A model generated the notes under the pieces. The model ran no database searches and had not been told where the DNA came from. It saw nothing but the letters and a program-made list of their open reading frames with translations. 64,000 nucleotides of DNA. It comes from Compostimonas suwonensis (GTDB taxonomy: Bacteria; Actinomycetota; Actinomycetes; Actinomycetales; Microbacteriaceae). The stretch spans positions 434,001 through 498,000 of the forward strand of contig NZ_PGFB01000003.1 in the NCBI RefSeq assembly GCF_002797855.1, in the 5' to 3' direction. The position numbers were made by a program, and so were the translations under genes. Shown one piece after another: positions 54,818-64,000 of this stretch; the first letter of the stretch is position 1; each line of letters begins with the position of its first letter.

Positions 54818-55808
54818 TTTCACCGGTGGTCCCACCGGGTCCGACCGACCGGATGACCCGCAGCGGAGTGCGACGCCGTCGAGCACGCACTTCGTCGCGC
54901 CCATCGACGAGACCTCGCTGGTCGCCGTCGACTCCGTGAGGGTCGGCGAGAAGCCGAGCAACCTCTGGATCGACGCCTGGCGCGACCTGCGGAGACGTCC
55001 GTTCTTCTGGATCTCCGCAGCGATCATCCTGCTGGTCGTCATCGTGGCGCTCTTCCCGGGCCTGTTCACGCAGACCTCCCCGGTCGACGACTGCCAGCTC
55101 TCGAACAGCAACGCGGGCCCCGCTCCCGGCCACCCCCTCGGCTTCACCAAGCAGGGCTGCGACATCTACTCGCGCATCATCCACGGCACATCGACATCGG
55201 TCTCGGTCGGGTTCATCGTGATCGTGCTGACGAGCGTGCTCGGGATCGTCTTCGGCGCCTTCGCGGGCTTCTACGGCGGATGGCTCGACGGCGTGCTCTC
55301 GCGCGTCGGCGACATCTTCTTCTCGATCCCCTACATCCTGGCCGCCGTGGTCGTCATGTCGGTGCTCTCGGCGTATCGGAACGTCTTCGTGCTCTCCCTG
55401 GCCATCGGCATCTTCGCCTGGCCGGCGACGGCGAGGGTCTTGAGATCCGAGATATTGAGGGTGAAGACATCCGACTTCGTGATGGCCTCCACCGCCATCG
55501 GGGTGTCGCGGTTCCGCATCCTCGTGAGTCACGTGCTGCCCAACTCGATCGCGCCGGTCATCGTCGTCACCACGATCTCGCTGGCAGCGGCCATCACGGC
55601 GGAGGCCACCCTGTCGTTCCTCGGACTCGGGATCCCGAACGTGATGTCGTGGGGCAACGACATCAGCCAGGCCCAGGGCGATCTGCGCACGGCGCCGCAG
55701 ACCCTCATCTATCCGTCGATCGCGCTCTCGATCACCGTCTTCGCGTTCATCGTGATGGGCGAGGTCGTGCGCGACGCACTCGACCCGAAGGCGAGGGCAC
55801 AGCGATGA
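54807..55808 (+). CDS. oppC: Oligopeptide ABC transporter permease OppC
   Basis: 333 residues. A ~55-residue cytosolic N-terminus precedes the first helix and a large extracytoplasmic loop with two Cys (DDCQLSNSNAG and KQGCDIYSR). The binding-protein-dependent transport domain has GFYGGWLDGVLSRVGDIFFSIP and SDFVMASTAIGVSRFRI. AAGGA precedes the ATG at 54807. Overlaps oppB by 11 bp and oppDF by 4 bp. Confidence 0.94.
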   Translation: MSNDFTGGPTGSDRPDDPQRSATPSSTHFVAPIDETSLVAVDSVRVGEKPSNLWIDAWRDLRRRPFFWISAAIILLVVIVALFPGLFTQTSPVDDCQLSNSNAGPAPGHPLGFTKQGCDIYSRIIHGTSTSVSVGFIVIVLTSVLGIVFGAFAGFYGGWLDGVLSRVGDIFFSIPYILAAVVVMSVLSAYRNVFVLSLAIGIFAWPATARVLRSEILRVKTSDFVMASTAIGVSRFRILVSHVLPNSIAPVIVVTTISLAAAITAEATLSFLGLGIPNVMSWGNDISQAQGDLRTAPQTLIYPSIALSITVFAFIVMGEVVRDALDPKARAQR

Positions 55809-57589
55809 GCGAGCAGGCAGCGCAGACAGAGCAGGCAGAGCAGGCAGCGAGGGGCGGGCAGACGGCGATGGGCGAGCGGCCACTGCTCGAGATCACGGAT
55901 CTGCACGTGGGCTTCCAGACGCAGACGGGCCTCGTGCCCGCCGTCAACGGCGTCAACCTCACCCTCGGCGCGGGCAAGACCCTCGCGATCGTGGGGGAGT
56001 CGGGGTCGGGCAAGTCCACCACGGCGCACGCGATCATCAACCTGCTCCCCGGATCGGGCAAGATCACGGGCGGCCGGGTGCTCTTCGACGGCCAGGACCT
56101 CACCACCTTCTCGGAGAAGCAGCTGCAGGACGTGCGCGGCCGGCTGATCGGCTTCGTGCCGCAGGACCCGATGGCGAACCTCAACCCGGTCTGGAGCATC
56201 GGCTTCCAGGTCGAGGAGGCGATCCGCGCCAACGGGCTCGCCAGCGACCGCAAAGACGTCAAGAACCGCGCCATCCAGGTGCTGAAGGATGCCGGCCTCG
56301 CCGACGCCGACAAGCGGATGAAGCAGTTCCCCCACCAGTTCTCGGGCGGCATGCGCCAGCGCGTGCTCATCGGCATGGGCCTGGCGTCGCGCCCGAAGCT
56401 CCTGATCGCGGACGAGCCGACCTCCGCCCTCGACGTCACGGTTCAGCGGCGCATCCTCGACCACCTCGAGACGCTCACCCGTGACATCGGCACCTCGGTG
56501 CTCTTCATCACGCACGACCTGGGGCTCGCCGCCGAGCGCGCCGAGCAGCTCGTCGTCATGTACAAGGGCAAGGTCGTGGAGGCGGGGCCGTCGGCCGAGA
56601 TCCTCCAGAATCCGATGCATCCCTACACGCAGCGCCTGGTCGCCGCGGCTCCCAGCCTCGCGTCGCGGCGCATCCAGTCGGCCTCGCAGCACCTCGTCGA
56701 CATCGACTACGAGGCGCCGAAGGTCACGGAGGGCATCGACCTCATCCAGGCGGCCGAGGCCCGCGCCGAGGCCCAGGCCTCCGCTGCGGCCCGCGAAGCC
56801 GCGATCGTCGTGGAAGACCTGACGAAGGTCTACAAGATCCGCGGCGTCAAGGGTGCGGCGAGCTCGCTGACCGCAGTCGACAAGGTCTCGTTCTCCATCG
56901 AGCGGGGCACGACCATGGCCCTCGTCGGAGAGTCGGGCTCGGGCAAGTCGACGGTCGCCAAGATGCTCCTCAAGCTCGAGGATGCCACGAGCGGGCGCAT
57001 CGCGATCGGCGGAGTCGATCTCGCACCGCTCACAGGCAAGCCGCTCCTCGAGCTGCGCAGCCGGATGCAGCCCGTCTTCCAGGATCCGTACGGCTCGCTC
57101 GACCCGCTGCGCAACATCGGCAACACGATCGCCGAGCCTCTCAACACCCACAAGGTGGGCGACCGCGCCTCCCGCCGCGCGCGGGTGCGGGAGCTGCTCG
57201 ACCAGGTCGCGCTGCCGGAGGCGCTCGTCACCCGGTACCCGAACGAGCTCTCGGGCGGTCAGCGCCAGAGGGTCGCGATCGCCCGCGCGCTCGCGCTCAA
57301 GCCCGAGATCGTCGTGCTCGACGAGGCCGTGTCAGCGCTCGACGTGCTCGTGCAGGCGCAGATCCTGCGACTGCTGGCCGACCTCCAGGCCGAGATGGAT
57401 CTCACCTACCTCTTCATCACGCACGACCTCGCGGTCGTGCGGGTGATCGCGGACAGGGTGGCGGTCATGCAGCGGGGCCGGATCGTGGAGGCGGCGACGA
57501 CCGACGAGGTCTTCGACAACCCCCGCGAGAAGTACACGCAGGATCTGCTCGATGCGATCCCCGGGGCGGGCATCGCGCTCGGGATCTGA
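55805..57589 (+). CDS. Fused OppDF dual ATPase
   Basis: 594 residues with two complete ABC domains in one chain. Domain 1 (about 25-300) has Walker A GESGSGKST at 64-72 and signature FSGGMRQRVLIGMGL. Domain 2 (about 335-594) has a second GESGSGKST near 375 and signature LSGGQRQRVAIARAL. Walker B sequences are LLIADEPTSALD and IVVLDEAVSALD. The usual OppD Cys-rich Fe-S-like C-terminal motif is not evident. The N-terminus is a low-complexity Glu/Gln/Ala run. It energises OppBC. Confidence 0.93.
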   Translation: MSEQAAQTEQAEQAARGGQTAMGERPLLEITDLHVGFQTQTGLVPAVNGVNLTLGAGKTLAIVGESGSGKSTTAHAIINLLPGSGKITGGRVLFDGQDLTTFSEKQLQDVRGRLIGFVPQDPMANLNPVWSIGFQVEEAIRANGLASDRKDVKNRAIQVLKDAGLADADKRMKQFPHQFSGGMRQRVLIGMGLASRPKLLIADEPTSALDVTVQRRILDHLETLTRDIGTSVLFITHDLGLAAERAEQLVVMYKGKVVEAGPSAEILQNPMHPYTQRLVAAAPSLASRRIQSASQHLVDIDYEAPKVTEGIDLIQAAEARAEAQASAAAREAAIVVEDLTKVYKIRGVKGAASSLTAVDKVSFSIERGTTMALVGESGSGKSTVAKMLLKLEDATSGRIAIGGVDLAPLTGKPLLELRSRMQPVFQDPYGSLDPLRNIGNTIAEPLNTHKVGDRASRRARVRELLDQVALPEALVTRYPNELSGGQRQRVAIARALALKPEIVVLDEAVSALDVLVQAQILRLLADLQAEMDLTYLFITHDLAVVRVIADRVAVMQRGRIVEAATTDEVFDNPREKYTQDLLDAIPGAGIALGI

Positions 57590-57607
57590 ACGGATGAGGT
57601 AGAGGAT

Positions 57608-57639
57608 GCCGGGCGGCCCCTGGAAAGGGTTCGCCCGGC
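57608..57639. terminator. Hairpin after the opp operon
   Basis: GCCGGGCG (57608-57615) pairs with CGCCCGGC (57632-57639) around a 16-nt centre that contains a small CCC/GGG stem. It lies 18 bp after the oppDF stop and upstream of the typA promoter. Likely terminator of the opp operon. Confidence 0.65.
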
Positions 57640-57688
57640 GTTCGCAGCCGATCCCAGCTGTTCACAGCGAGACGCGGCATCCGTGCGG

Positions 57689-57694
57689 TAGAAT
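57689..57694 (+). promoter_or_regulatory. -10 box TAGAAT for typA
   Basis: TAGAAT lies 54 nt before the typA start, so unlike many genes here typA has a leader with a normal ribosome site. A clear -35 at 17-nt spacing is not visible. Confidence 0.55.
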
Positions 57695-57748
57695 GGGTGG
57701 TTGGGCCACGTCTGGCCCCCACTCCCTTCATCTTCAAAGGAACCCTTC

Positions 57749-59650
<1,902 letters not shown>

Positions 59651-59717
59651 GGTCTGTCGTAAGCAGCAGCACGGCTCAGAACCACACAGCACGGAACAAG
59701 ACCGAGGAGACCCGATC

Positions 59718-60155
59718 ATGGCCGTCCGACGCACACGACTCACGCTGACACTCGCGCTCGCCGGAGCGCTCGTCATCGCGCCTCTGCTCTCCGGTTGTAT
59801 CGGCAACCCGCTCGAGGGCGGGATCGAGCAGGTCATCAAAGACCAGACCGGTGAAGACGTCGATCTGAACATCGACGGCGGGGTGCCGGAGGGCTTCCCC
59901 GCCGAGGTCGTGCTCATCGACGGAACGGCGTCCGGGCTCGGCTCGACCGTCGAGGGCAAACAGGGCTGGGTCGTGACCGTCGAGGCCGCGAATGCCCTCG
60001 ACGCCGCCAAGGAGAAGCTCGTCGCCGCCGGTTTCACCGTCGACAACGACCTGTCGACAGACGGTGGCGGTATCGTGCAGCTGAGCAACGGCACCTACAC
60101 GGTCGGGCTCCTGGGCTCGGCCGACGGCGTCGTGTACACGGTCACCCCGCAGTAG
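59718..60155 (+). CDS. Small secreted lipoprotein of unknown function
   Basis: 145 residues. A signal peptide with lipobox LLSGC and Cys27 precedes a ~118-residue domain with an acidic start (GEDVDLNIDGGVPEGFPAEV) and alternating beta/alpha pattern. GAGGAGA lies upstream of the ATG at 59718. It follows typA by 67 bp and may be read through from it. I do not recognise the domain. Confidence 0.82.
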   Translation: MAVRRTRLTLTLALAGALVIAPLLSGCIGNPLEGGIEQVIKDQTGEDVDLNIDGGVPEGFPAEVVLIDGTASGLGSTVEGKQGWVVTVEAANALDAAKEKLVAAGFTVDNDLSTDGGGIVQLSNGTYTVGLLGSADGVVYTVTPQ

Positions 60156-60195
60156 CAGCGGTCCAGGCGGCAGGTCACCGCGCCGGCGCGATCGT

Positions 60196-61545
60196 TCAGC
60201 GACCCTCGAACAGCCCCGACCCGATGTAGCCGCCCTCGCTCGCCCCCGGCGGAACCGCGAAGATCCCCGAGCCGACGTGACGGATGTACTCGTTCATCCT
60301 GTCGTTCTTGGCGAGGTTCAGCTGGATCGGCACGAACTGGGTTGCCGGGTCGCGCTGGAAGCAGATGAAGAACAGCCCCGCGTTGAGCCGGCCGAGGTCG
60401 TCGTTGCCGTCGACGAAGTTGTAGCCGCGGCGCAGGATGACTGCACCGTCGTTGTGGTCGGGGTGGGCGACGCTCAGATGCGAGTCGGCGTCGATGAGCG
60501 GCGCGTCGTCGCGCCCCGTGGTCGCGAAGTCGGGCTCGTGGAACTCGGTGCCGCCCGAGAGCGGTCCGCCTTCGCCCTTCGTGCGGCCGATGAGGGTCTC
60601 CTGCTCCCGCAGCGACTGCCTGTCCCAGGTCTCGATGGTCATGCGGATCTTGCGGGAGACGAGGTAGCTGCCGCCCGCCATCCAGGCCGCCCCGTCGTCG
60701 GGGTGTGCCCAGACGTGGTCGGTGACCTGCGCCGTGTCCTCCGCTTTGAGGTTCGCCGTGCCGTCTTTGAAGCCGAAGAGGTTGCGCGGGGTCGTCTGCG
60801 CGCGGGTCGTCGACGAGGTGCGCCCGAAGCCGAGCTGCGACCAGCGCACGGATGCCCGCCCGAAGGCGATCCGCGAGAGGTTGCGGATGGCGTGAACGGC
60901 GACCTGCGGGTCGTCGCTGCAGGCCTGGACGCAGAGATCACCGCCCGTGAGCGTGTCGACGAGGGCGTCTGCGGGGAAGTGCGGAAGCTCGATGAGCGCC
61001 GGGGGCCGACGGGAGGCGAGACCGAACCGGTCCGTGCCGTCCGCGGTCTGGAAGAGCGTGGGGCCGAAGCCGAAGGTGATCGTGAGGCCGGCGGCGGGCA
61101 GGTCGAGGGCTTCACCCGTGTCGTCCGGGGGTGCGTCGTAGGGGCCGCTCGCGGGGCCGAACTCGCCCGCGGAGCCGCCCTGAGTCATCCGTGCCGCCGC
61201 GACCGTCCAGTCCTGCAGCAGTTCGACGAGCTCGTCGCGGCTGATGTCGGCGACGTCGAAGGCGGCGAAGTGCAGGCGATCCTGAGCGGCCGTGACGATG
61301 CCGGACTGATGCTCGCCGTAGAAGGGATAGACGCCGGCGGCTCCGGATGCCGCGACCGCGGGCTGCACGAGCAGCCGGTCGGCCGCGACCCCGACTCCCG
61401 CACCGACCACCCCGGCCCCGGCGATGCCGAGGCCGAGGAGGGCGCGTCGCGAGAGCCCACGGCGTTCCACGGGCGCGTCGCTCGGCGTGGACTGCTCGCC
61501 GTGCCCTGACTGGTCGCCGTGCCCGCTGTGGTCGTTGTTGTGCAT
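60196..61545 (-). CDS. efeB: EfeB: Tat-exported Dyp-type haem peroxidase of the iron importer
   Basis: 449 residues. The N-terminus is His/Gly/Gln-rich, with HSGHGDQSGHGEQ before a Tat signal (RRGLSRRALLGLGIAG). The Dyp peroxidase fold has the signature NLFGFKDGTANLK with the G-x-x-D-G motif and a C-terminal FFICFQRDPATQFVPIQ. EfeB supports ferrous/haem iron use outside the membrane. It is the third efe gene, 44 bp after efeO, but also has its own -10 box, so it may be expressed separately. Confidence 0.94.
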   Translation of the reverse strand: MHNNDHSGHGDQSGHGEQSTPSDAPVERRGLSRRALLGLGIAGAGVVGAGVGVAADRLLVQPAVAASGAAGVYPFYGEHQSGIVTAAQDRLHFAAFDVADISRDELVELLQDWTVAAARMTQGGSAGEFGPASGPYDAPPDDTGEALDLPAAGLTITFGFGPTLFQTADGTDRFGLASRRPPALIELPHFPADALVDTLTGGDLCVQACSDDPQVAVHAIRNLSRIAFGRASVRWSQLGFGRTSSTTRAQTTPRNLFGFKDGTANLKAEDTAQVTDHVWAHPDDGAAWMAGGSYLVSRKIRMTIETWDRQSLREQETLIGRTKGEGGPLSGGTEFHEPDFATTGRDDAPLIDADSHLSVAHPDHNDGAVILRRGYNFVDGNDDLGRLNAGLFFICFQRDPATQFVPIQLNLAKNDRMNEYIRHVGSGIFAVPPGASEGGYIGSGLFEGR

Positions 61546-61551
61546 TGGTTC

Positions 61552-61557
61552 AGCCTA
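61552..61557 (-). promoter_or_regulatory. -10 box TAGGCT (minus strand), leaderless geometry (efeB)
   Basis: On the minus strand TAGGCT is six bases before the ATG at 61545. Confidence 0.55.
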
Positions 61558-61589
61558 GGAGTTCTCGTCGTGAGAACACTGGTGAAGGA

Positions 61590-62777
61590 CTACTGCACGA
61601 GCACCGCGGTCAGCTGGCTGAGCGGCTCGCTGAGGGCGTTGACGCCGTCGGCGAGGTCTTTGACCTGGGCGGTCGTGAGCTCGTTGTAGTAGGTGAAGCC
61701 GGAGTCGAGGCTGCCGTAGGCCGAGAGCTGGTCTTCGAGCGACGAGAACTGCTCGTCGATCTGTGAGACGAGGTCGGCGTCTTTGGTCTCGACGATGTCG
61801 CGCACGCCCTCGTAGGCGACGCGTGCGCCTTCGAGGTTCGCCTGGAAGTCCCAGAGGTCGGTGTGCGACCAGATCTCCTCCTCGCCCGTGATCTTGCCGG
61901 ACGCGACCTCTTCGAGCAGGCCGATGGCGCCGTTGGAGATCGCGTCGATCGTGACCGTGTAGTCGTCGGCGTGCACGGCGTCGTAGAGCTCCTGCGTGTT
62001 GGCGACGAGCTTGTCGGCGTAGTAGCTGCGCTCCGTGGGGGTCAGCGCGACGTACTCGGTTCCGCCGTTGTCGGCGGCGGCCGGGGGCCAGAGATCCTTC
62101 TCGATGCGGTGCCAGCCGGTCCACTCGTCGCCTTCCGCGACGTCGGCCTCACGGAAGTCGATCTCGGGGTCGAGGTCGCCGAACGACTCGGCGACGGGCT
62201 CGATGCGCTCGTAGTCGGCGCGTGTGGTCGGGTAGAGGCTGCGGGCGGTCTCGTCGTCGCCGGCGAGATAGGCGTCGAGGAAGGCCTGGGTCGCCGGCAC
62301 GAGCTGCGCGACCTGGTCTTTCACGTAGGCGACGTAGTTGGTCGCGGCGGCCTCGCCCTGCTGCTGCAGGTCTCCGGCCAGCTCGACCGGCTTGCCGCTG
62401 TCGGTGACGGTGAACGCCGCGCGCCCCACGCCGTCGCCGACCATCCCGGGCTTGCAGACCGTGAAGTAGTCGCCCGGCTTGGCCTGCACGACGAGGTCTC
62501 GGGTGACGCCCGGCCCGACGTTCTCGACCTCGCCGACGATCCGCAGACCGTCGTCGGCGAGCAGGTAGAACTCGGAGACCTGATCGCTCGAGTTGCTCAC
62601 CGTGAAGGCGATGGTGCCGCTGGGGGCCTCACCCGACGAGACGACGCAGTCGTCGGCCGTGCTGTCGACCGTGAGCTTGGTGGCATCGCTCGAGCTCGAG
62701 GCGTTGGCGACGCAGCCGCTGAGGGCCAGTGTGCCCGCGACGGCGGCGGCCGCGAGCAGGATGGCGCGCTTGTTCAT
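61590..62777 (-). CDS. efeO: EfeO: iron-uptake lipoprotein with cupredoxin and M75 domains
   Basis: 395 residues. The lipobox is LSGC with Cys22. A cupredoxin-like domain (about 35-135) is followed by an imelysin/M75 domain. That domain holds the HxxE metal motif in GWHRIEKDLWP and the sequence PTTRADYERIEPVAESF. EfeO is thought to bind iron and pass it to EfeU. AAGGAGA precedes the ATG at 62777, 60 bp after efeU. Confidence 0.94.
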   Translation of the reverse strand: MNKRAILLAAAAVAGTLALSGCVANASSSSDATKLTVDSTADDCVVSSGEAPSGTIAFTVSNSSDQVSEFYLLADDGLRIVGEVENVGPGVTRDLVVQAKPGDYFTVCKPGMVGDGVGRAAFTVTDSGKPVELAGDLQQQGEAAATNYVAYVKDQVAQLVPATQAFLDAYLAGDDETARSLYPTTRADYERIEPVAESFGDLDPEIDFREADVAEGDEWTGWHRIEKDLWPPAAADNGGTEYVALTPTERSYYADKLVANTQELYDAVHADDYTVTIDAISNGAIGLLEEVASGKITGEEEIWSHTDLWDFQANLEGARVAYEGVRDIVETKDADLVSQIDEQFSSLEDQLSAYGSLDSGFTYYNELTTAQVKDLADGVNALSEPLSQLTAVLVQ

Positions 62778-62837
62778 GCTTCTCCTTGTGATGGTGCTGT
62801 GTGGTGGTGCTGTGGTGGTTGGACTCGGTTGATGGAC

Positions 62838-63713
62838 TCAGTGCCCCGCGGCGACGGATGCCGCGGCATCCGTCGTCTGTCGGCTCGGGGCGTCACGACG
62901 CGGTGTGCCTTTCTTCTGTCGCGACAGTGCGATGAAGAAGGTCATGGTGGGGACGACGTAGAGCAGCCACACGATGAGTTCGAGCCAGGTGGTGGCGGGG
63001 GAGAAGTTGACCGTTCCCTTGAGCAGGGTGCCGTACCAGCTGTCGGGCGGGATGGCGCCGCTCACGTCGAAGGCGAGGTTGCCCAGCCCGGGCAGGATGC
63101 CGGCCTCCTGCAGGTCGTGCACGCCGTAGGAGAGCACTCCCGCGGCCACGATGATGAGGATGGCACCCGTCCAGGTGAAGAACTTGGCGAGGTTGATGCG
63201 CAGCATGCCGCGGTAGATGAGCCAGCCGAGGGCGACGGCGGTGAGGATGCCGAGGCCTGCGCCGAGCAGAGGCAGGGTCGTCTCGCCCGTGGCCTGCACG
63301 GCGGCCCAGATGAAGAGCGCGGTCTCGATGCCTTCGCGGCCGACGGCGAGGAATGCGACGAGCACGAGGCCCCATGCCGCCCCTTCGAGGGAGCGGTCGA
63401 CGGACGCGTGCAGGTGGCCTTTGAGGTCTTTCGCGGTGCGCACCATCCAGAAGACCATCCAGGTGACGAGGCCGGTCGCGACGATGGAGAGGCTGCCGCC
63501 GATCGCCTCCTGGGCCTCGAAGCTCAGGCCGTAGGTGCCGAAGGTGAGGATGGCGCCGATGCCCAGAGCAAGGAGCACGGCGAGACCGATCCCGATCCAG
63601 AGCCGGTGCAGCACATCACGGCGGCCGACCTTCATGACGTAGGCGATGAGGATGGTGACGACGAGAGCCGCTTCCAAGCCTTCACGAAGGCCGATGAGGT
63701 AATTTGCGAGCAC
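62838..63713 (-). CDS. efeU: EfeU: ferrous iron permease (Ftr1 family)
   Basis: 291 residues from the GTG at 63713 with GGAAGA upstream. Seven membrane helices carry two R-E-x-x-E iron motifs: [10 protein letters not shown] near the start and [10 protein letters not shown] in the middle. The C-terminal tail ([18 protein letters not shown]) is cytosolic and ends within a 24-nt palindrome. First gene of the efeUOB operon and preceded by a DtxR/IdeR-like box. Confidence 0.95.
   Translation of the reverse strand: MLANYLIGLREGLEAALVVTILIAYVMKVGRRDVLHRLWIGIGLAVLLALGIGAILTFGTYGLSFEAQEAIGGSLSIVATGLVTWMVFWMVRTAKDLKGHLHASVDRSLEGAAWGLVLVAFLAVGREGIETALFIWAAVQATGETTLPLLGAGLGILTAVALGWLIYRGMLRINLAKFFTWTGAILIIVAAGVLSYGVHDLQEAGILPGLGNLAFDVSGAIPPDSWYGTLLKGTVNFSPATTWLELIVWLLYVVPTMTFFIALSRQKKGTPRRDAPSRQTTDAAASVAAGH
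62852..62875. repeat. 24-bp perfect palindrome in the 3' end of efeU
   Basis: CGACGGATGCCG/CGGCATCCGTCG, no spacer, within the codons for T-D-A-A-A-S. It is two inverted copies of the recurrent GGATGCC oligomer placed head to head. Confidence 0.8.
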
Positions 63714-63778
63714 CGAGTGTCTTCCGGGAGTGACGGGGATGAATGGCGGGGATGAGTGGCGATGAGTGCCTGGCTGAG

Positions 63779-63797
63779 TAAGGCTAGCCTTGCCTAG
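63779..63797. promoter_or_regulatory. DtxR/IdeR-like iron box upstream of efeU
   Basis: On the minus strand CTAGGCAAGGCTAGCCTTA matches the DtxR consensus TTAGGTTAGGCTAACCTAA at 14 of 19 positions. It lies 66 bp upstream of the efeU start, and a minus-strand TAGAGT (63806-63811) just upstream of it could be the -10. Iron repression of efeUOB is inferred. Confidence 0.8.
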
Positions 63798-63811
63798 CTT
63801 CATCGACTCTA

Positions 63812-64000
63812 ATGCGCGATCGGCCGATCTGTCTATCTGCGTTTCCTATGAGCGTTGCGGTCAGGAGGATGGGGCCTGGTGCGAGGATCATGATGTGCGC
63901 GACTGTGGTCTCCTTGGGCTGAGCGACGTTGGGCTGAGCGAGGTCCACTCCTCGTACAGGCACGAGACGACATGTGTCTATTCGGTCGCTAAACTCGGCA
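63812..64000. other. Right end of window, no gene assigned
   Basis: A direct repeat TTGGGCTGAGCGA occurs twice, 15 bp apart, near 63917-63944. On the minus strand one frame is open from the window edge to about 63790 (~70 codons), but its composition and lack of motifs give no support for a gene. A neighbouring gene may begin beyond the edge. Confidence 0.4.

Noticed and set aside
60179-60190. 12-bp palindrome CGCGCCGGCGCG between the lipoprotein gene and efeB
   Set aside because: Too short and too GC-simple to separate from chance in this base composition.
63790-64000. Minus-strand frame open from the right edge (~70 codons)
   Set aside because: No recognisable motif, no ribosome site at any internal start, and it would run into the efeU control region.

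Overview
The window is a chromosomal segment of a very GC-rich actinobacterium, most likely a member of the Microbacteriaceae or a close relative. Pointers are the strong GC third-position bias, a mycothiol-pathway gene (mca), DUF4307 and DUF4245 proteins, a solitary A24 peptidase, short TANNNT -10 boxes placed directly before start codons, and gene order recalling mycobacteria. From memory, greA, DUF4307, mca, small membrane protein, hemolysin III, isoprenyl transferase, phoH2, fumarase, glpX, xseB, xseA, ispH and ychF all lie between about Rv1080c and Rv1112 of M. tuberculosis. The genus is an inference.

Layout. 0-5 kb: end of an acidic Ser/Asp-rich protein, a DUF1990 protein, LemA plus an M48 protease, a membrane protein with a degenerate GGDEF domain, and an HTH_42 (YcaQ/AlkX-type) putative DNA glycosylase. 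5-9.3 kb: a complete ABC importer operon of the polyamine/iron/phosphonate type. 9.4-26.9 kb: housekeeping block with an AI-2E family permease, ilvA, greA, DUF4307, mca, a GT-C-like membrane protein, hemolysin III, isoprenyl transferase, a class V aminotransferase, phoH2, an A24 peptidase, fumC, beta-carbonic anhydrase, DUF4245, xseB, xseA and ispH. 26.9-38.2 kb: fbaA and glpX back to back, rmuC, a GntR/UTRA regulator, a DEDDh exonuclease, ychF, small proteins, a secreted cell-wall-binding protein and mmsA. 38.2-44 kb: a nad operon (nrtR, nadA, nadB, nadC, cysteine desulfurase) with paired NrtR-like operators. 44-50.3 kb: a DUF998-like membrane protein, then a tandem glycine riboswitch driving gcvT-gcvH-gcvP. 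50.6-57.6 kb: CPBP and DCC proteins and an oligopeptide ABC operon with a fused OppDF ATPase. 57.7-64 kb: typA, a small lipoprotein, and the EfeUOB iron importer behind a DtxR/IdeR-like box.

Several neighbours form coherent units. NadA needs an Fe-S cluster, which explains the cysteine desulfurase at the end of the nad operon. fbaA and glpX sit divergently on the gluconeogenic route. xseA and xseB form exonuclease VII. efeU, efeO and efeB form one iron-uptake machine.

No phage, transposon, CRISPR array, rRNA or tRNA was seen, and I found no convincing undescribed multi-gene system. The most unusual signals are non-coding. There is a set of long perfect inverted repeats (22-34 bp arms) in intergenic gaps, two of which share their arm sequence. 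There is a 16-bp tandem repeat array running into the rmuC stop codon. At least ten genes show TANNNT-N6-start geometry, predicting widespread leaderless transcription. A GGATGYC/GRCATCC oligomer recurs and coincides with atypical codon choice.
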